A stretch of 9,164 nt of DNA from a bacterium. GTDB lineage: Bacteria; Bacteroidota; Ignavibacteria; Kapaibacteriales; Kapaibacteriaceae. Positions within the stretch are counted from its first letter, which is position 1. Each line of letters starts with the position of its first letter. The DNA lies in NCBI GenBank assembly GCA_020050895.1, contig JAGVJW010000140.1:1-9164 (forward strand). The letters are read 5' to 3'. Shown here piece after piece: positions 6,463 through 9,164 of this stretch. Under the pieces are notes generated by a model that had not been told where the DNA came from, searched no databases, and saw nothing but the letters and a program-made list of their open reading frames with translations. Made by a program: the position numbers and the translations under genes.

Positions 6463-7473
6463 TCATTTCAGTAAATAAACGCCACCTTCACCTGATAATG
6501 CCACTGCTACAATATTTCCTTTGCTATCATGAATATTCGAAATATCCCAAATTGACGATACGATTCTTCCACTCTTCAAAATACTATTAATATTAAGCGT
6601 TGCCAAATTATCTAAACATAGAACTGCGAGGAAACCGGCACCCTTTACAAAACTGAACTCAGAAAATCCCCCGAGAATGATATGATGACCACAACCACAC
6701 TGTTCCATAGCCCAAATACTAATGCCTGGTAGGAACCCAGAACTCCATTTTTGACCACCGTCATTCGATATCATAAGTCCACTCACTGTTTTTGTCGAAT
6801 CAAATCCTGCCGTGATACAAAACACATCCGATGAATTCGCAATCGATCGATTAATACGGGGAATCTCAACATAGATTTCGTCGTTTGCTTTCCACACAAT
6901 TCTGCTTCTTTGCTCTTCTAAATTAATTTTCATGATCATCCCAGACCGACTGGATGCAAGGATTTCCAAAGGTGCCTTATTCATCAACTCAATGGCACAA
7001 ATCGACGATGTTACCTTTGTTTCGTATGATCTCCATGTATCCCCATTGTCATAGGACCATTCCACGGATCCGGTTGTAATATCCGACGCTATGAGTACGT
7101 GTTGCCCATAAACTTCACGTATAATTAGGGATTCTCCAGAATACCATAACAATCTATTCTTCTTTTGCAAAATAACTTTCCATGTCCTACCGCCGTTTAT
7201 GCTTCGATAAATTCCTTGCATATTTAAACCAGCAACGAAAATAATTGCTGCCTCGGCCGGATGAAAAACAATATTGGTAATCCTACCGCCTTTAGCGTTT
7301 GAGTCAACAGTAATTACCTTTCGGTTTGTAGTGTTTTCAATATTCGTGACTTGAATTACCGCGTTCCAATTCGACCACCATATCTGACCCTGGACATGAG
7401 GTTTTACAGTAATACAGAATGCAGCTAATGAATCTAAAAGAAATGATGATGCAATGTTTAGATATTCACACAT
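6463..7473 (-). CDS. Asp-box (BNR) beta-propeller-like protein, probably exported; function unknown
   Basis: This encodes a 336-residue protein. Three Asp-box motifs of the S-x-D/N-x-G-x-T/K-W type are visible: SINGGRTW (91-98), SYDNGDTW (140-147) and SNDGGQKW (236-243). They mark turns between blades of BNR/sortilin/Ycf48-like beta-propellers, which act as binding scaffolds or glycosidases. No catalytic set is recognisable. The N-terminus has a hydrophobic run (about 8-22) before VQGQ, which resembles a signal peptide, but its n-region lacks Lys/Arg and contains Glu3, with an Asp14 in the core. An in-frame TGA four codons upstream of the ATG rules out a longer start. There is no T9SS sorting domain; the chain ends in a strand-like GGVYLLK. 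It lies 114 bases downstream of the T9SS-tagged gene on the same strand and may share its transcript. The low GC matches that neighbour and differs from the plus-strand genes. Confidence 0.75.
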   Translation of the reverse strand: MCEYLNIASSFLLDSLAAFCITVKPHVQGQIWWSNWNAVIQVTNIENTTNRKVITVDSNAKGGRITNIVFHPAEAAIIFVAGLNMQGIYRSINGGRTWKVILQKKNRLLWYSGESLIIREVYGQHVLIASDITTGSVEWSYDNGDTWRSYETKVTSSICAIELMNKAPLEILASSRSGMIMKINLEEQRSRIVWKANDEIYVEIPRINRSIANSSDVFCITAGFDSTKTVSGLMISNDGGQKWSSGFLPGISIWAMEQCGCGHHIILGGFSEFSFVKGAGFLAVLCLDNLATLNINSILKSGRIVSSIWDISNIHDSKGNIVAVALSGEGGVYLLK

Positions 7474-7587
7474 AGCTGGTATTCATATCCAATTCGGTAA
7501 CCACAAAAAGACATTAGTACATAGCATTGTCCAACACAATAAAATGATACAATCGGAATAACATTTATTATCATACACTGTTCTAAA

Positions 7588-9030
7588 TTACTCGACTATG
7601 ACTATTACTGAATGAAAACATTTCCCATGCCCGGAAACTGTAACTAAATACATTCCCCTATTTTTTGATATTACGTATTTTGTCACATTCCCAGAGAAGT
7701 TCAATTGCTCTCGACTCACTATATTCCCCAGAACATCATACGTGGATACATAAGCATGAAGATTGTCGCACTCTTTAATAAGCAATGATACTTCTGAACC
7801 CGCTGCAGACGGATTTGGTATAACATACAATGCATCCAATGCAGGCAATTGGTCATCACTTTCCACGTGAGTCGCCAAATCACTAAGATCAATTAATTTT
7901 ACCCCCATCGTTTCTGTTGCTATCAGTAACTTCTGTCCTAGCCAGCTCATTTGATAAATACGACCATATGTGGTACTGCTACTTCTATATAATGCTGTAT
8001 CAACATTCCACAATACTCCAAATGATGTGCACCATAACCAACGATCATTGTATAGTGCTATACTGATAATATCGGGAATTGTCGACAGATCATCATTAAG
8101 TTTAACTATATTTTCCAGTGGATTCATCGAACCACCTATCACCGGTGGTGGTGATTGCCCGCCACCAATAACCTCATACCCCTTAAACAAACATCTGTTG
8201 CCATCAGATTGTGCCCCTCTGAGCGCTGAATTCCTGCCAAATAAATTGCCGTCGGCCCGAATCCATTCACCGTTCTCATATTTAAATAGGCCTCCTTTTG
8301 TGAAATAGTCCCGTGGTGAATTATTCCCGTCTGCCCATGCATAAATAATATTGTTTCTTCTAAAAACTCCACCAATATTAAGACTGACTGAATCGGAGTT
8401 ATAATCATATTTAGGCCACCCGATCAATGTTAATGTATCCAACGCTTGACCGCTATTATCGTATCTTTTTATATTAGATAAAGTGGCAACGAGATACTCA
8501 CTGTCTCCAATCGAACAAGATTGAACAATATACGCCGAAGGCTCGGTAGTGAAGAGTGTGTCAATATCACGATCCGTAATTTTGATGATTATTGATCCAA
8601 TATTGCTTAATATATAATCATCGTGAATCGAATAAACATCTTGATTAACTTTAACTATTGTCTTCTGTTTTTCAAGCGAGAGTAAATCCACATTCCCAAA
8701 TGTATCAATTTTAAACCACCCATGTCTATATACATATAAAAGTGAGAACTTACGGCACCATATCTGCGAGGTCACAAACGGAAGCTCACGATCAACACGT
8801 AGATCTTTACGTTCGCTTGAACCATTCTTAATTATAAAGTTTGCTCCACCTCCAAACACGATTAGGTCCATTGATCCCTTTGTAGAACATTTTACCACAG
8901 ATGGTTCATAGCTGTCGCCTATGGGTAATGTAACAGGCCACGGATCAATAACAGTGTCCTTCAATATTTGTATGATATTATCGAACTCTTTAGCAGTTCT
9001 TGTTTGAACGAGAATTGAATCGCCATTCAA
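7588..9030 (-). CDS. T9SS-type surface or secreted protein with C-terminal sorting domain; function unknown
   Basis: This encodes 480 residues from a TTG start. Residues 401-480 match the type IX secretion C-terminal sorting domain (type A): a YVIPNPSAAG opening (PNP at 405-407), YDVLGNIV (431-438), and RGMYLVTV followed by basic and hydrophobic residues to the end. Such proteins cross the inner membrane by Sec and the outer membrane by T9SS, then are released or anchored. The preceding 400 residues are rich in short beta strands with repeated G-V/G-L-W/F-K/N blade-like elements (GGLFKYENGEW, FGVLWNVD, MGVKLIDL). They look like a divergent beta-propeller without a named family. No signal peptide is present, although T9SS export needs one. 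The frame is open upstream to a TAA at 9112-9114 but contains no ATG or GTG. The true 5' end may therefore be frameshifted or decayed, and the TTG start is uncertain. Confidence 0.75.
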   Translation of the reverse strand: MNGDSILVQTRTAKEFDNIIQILKDTVIDPWPVTLPIGDSYEPSVVKCSTKGSMDLIVFGGGANFIIKNGSSERKDLRVDRELPFVTSQIWCRKFSLLYVYRHGWFKIDTFGNVDLLSLEKQKTIVKVNQDVYSIHDDYILSNIGSIIIKITDRDIDTLFTTEPSAYIVQSCSIGDSEYLVATLSNIKRYDNSGQALDTLTLIGWPKYDYNSDSVSLNIGGVFRRNNIIYAWADGNNSPRDYFTKGGLFKYENGEWIRADGNLFGRNSALRGAQSDGNRCLFKGYEVIGGGQSPPPVIGGSMNPLENIVKLNDDLSTIPDIISIALYNDRWLWCTSFGVLWNVDTALYRSSSTTYGRIYQMSWLGQKLLIATETMGVKLIDLSDLATHVESDDQLPALDALYVIPNPSAAGSEVSLLIKECDNLHAYVSTYDVLGNIVSREQLNFSGNVTKYVISKNRGMYLVTVSGHGKCFHSVIVIVE

Positions 9031-9164
9031 TAGGTCGATATTAATGCATCCATAAGAATTCGGAATGAGATACTTTAGAATGTTGTGGATGAGCTGAAAA
9101 CGACGCCTTGGTTACAAAACAAAAAAGGCGTAACCTGTGGTTGAAATTTCGTTTTTACAAACAT
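9031..9164 (-). other. Upstream region of the T9SS gene: in-frame extension without a start, and overlapping inverted repeats
   Basis: On the minus strand the T9SS frame continues for 27 codons before the TTG, including NSYGCINIDLL, up to the TAA at 9112-9114. It offers no ATG or GTG. An ATG in another frame at 9164-9162 opens a 29-codon reading frame that does not resemble a signal peptide. Inverted repeats ACGCCTT/AAGGCGT (9103-9109, 9125-9131) and GGTTAC/GTAACC (9110-9115, 9130-9135) overlap, so they can form only one at a time. The window ends here, so an upstream gene or the true N-terminus cannot be excluded. Confidence 0.45.

Noticed and set aside
7474..7587. Promoter for the minus-strand propeller gene
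   Set aside because: Candidate -35/-10 pairs match consensus at only about half the positions, which is no better than expected in AT-rich DNA.
8131..8171. GGT/ACC-rich self-complementary patch
   Set aside because: It is explained by Gly/Pro codons of the encoded IGGGQSPPPVIGG segment. The stems are short and I see no reason to call it a regulatory element.
7970..8408. Open frames on both strands inside the T9SS gene
   Set aside because: The main frame continues through to a clear T9SS sorting domain. The alternatives have no domain or ribosome site.

Overview
The window looks like a chromosome segment of a Gram-negative bacterium of the Bacteroidota/Chlorobiota/Ignavibacteria (FCB) group. 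One minus-strand protein ends in a type IX secretion (T9SS) sorting domain. An outer-membrane barrel protein ends in Phe and carries sequence blocks familiar from Bacteroidota porins. Most genes have little or no Shine-Dalgarno sequence. A Kapabacteria- or Ignavibacteria-like host would fit, but the genus cannot be read from the sequence.

Positions 1-6241 hold a tightly packed plus-strand array of moderate GC: (1) the C-terminal end of a bc1/b6f-type Rieske [2Fe-2S] protein (1-145, cut by the window edge); (2) an outer-membrane porin (183-1475); (3) an Nramp/MntH divalent-metal importer fused to a C-terminal universal-stress (UspA) domain (1476-3362), whose ATG directly follows the porin stop codon; (4) an MntR/DtxR-family metal-dependent repressor (3414-4070), preceded by an unusually symmetric dyad that overlaps its ribosome-binding site; (5) an RNase R-type exoribonuclease (4070-6241), whose start overlaps the mntR stop by one base. 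The reasonable reading is a metal (probably Mn2+) acquisition unit: the porin admits the ion through the outer membrane, MntH-Usp moves it across the inner membrane, and MntR senses it. The role of RNase R in the array is unclear. Its gene carries a degenerate seven-base tandem repeat just upstream of the catalytic aspartate codons.

Positions 6242-6462 are a convergent intergenic region with a long imperfect inverted repeat and an AT-rich palindromic patch.

Positions 6463-9164 are visibly AT-richer and read on the minus strand. They encode two surface or secreted proteins of beta-propeller type: a 336-residue protein with three Asp-box (BNR) motifs, and upstream of it a 480-residue protein ending in a T9SS type A sorting domain. 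The 480-residue protein has no recognisable signal peptide from its only available start, so its 5' end is misplaced, disrupted or decayed. This half looks like accessory cell-surface gene content next to a housekeeping and metal-homeostasis array.
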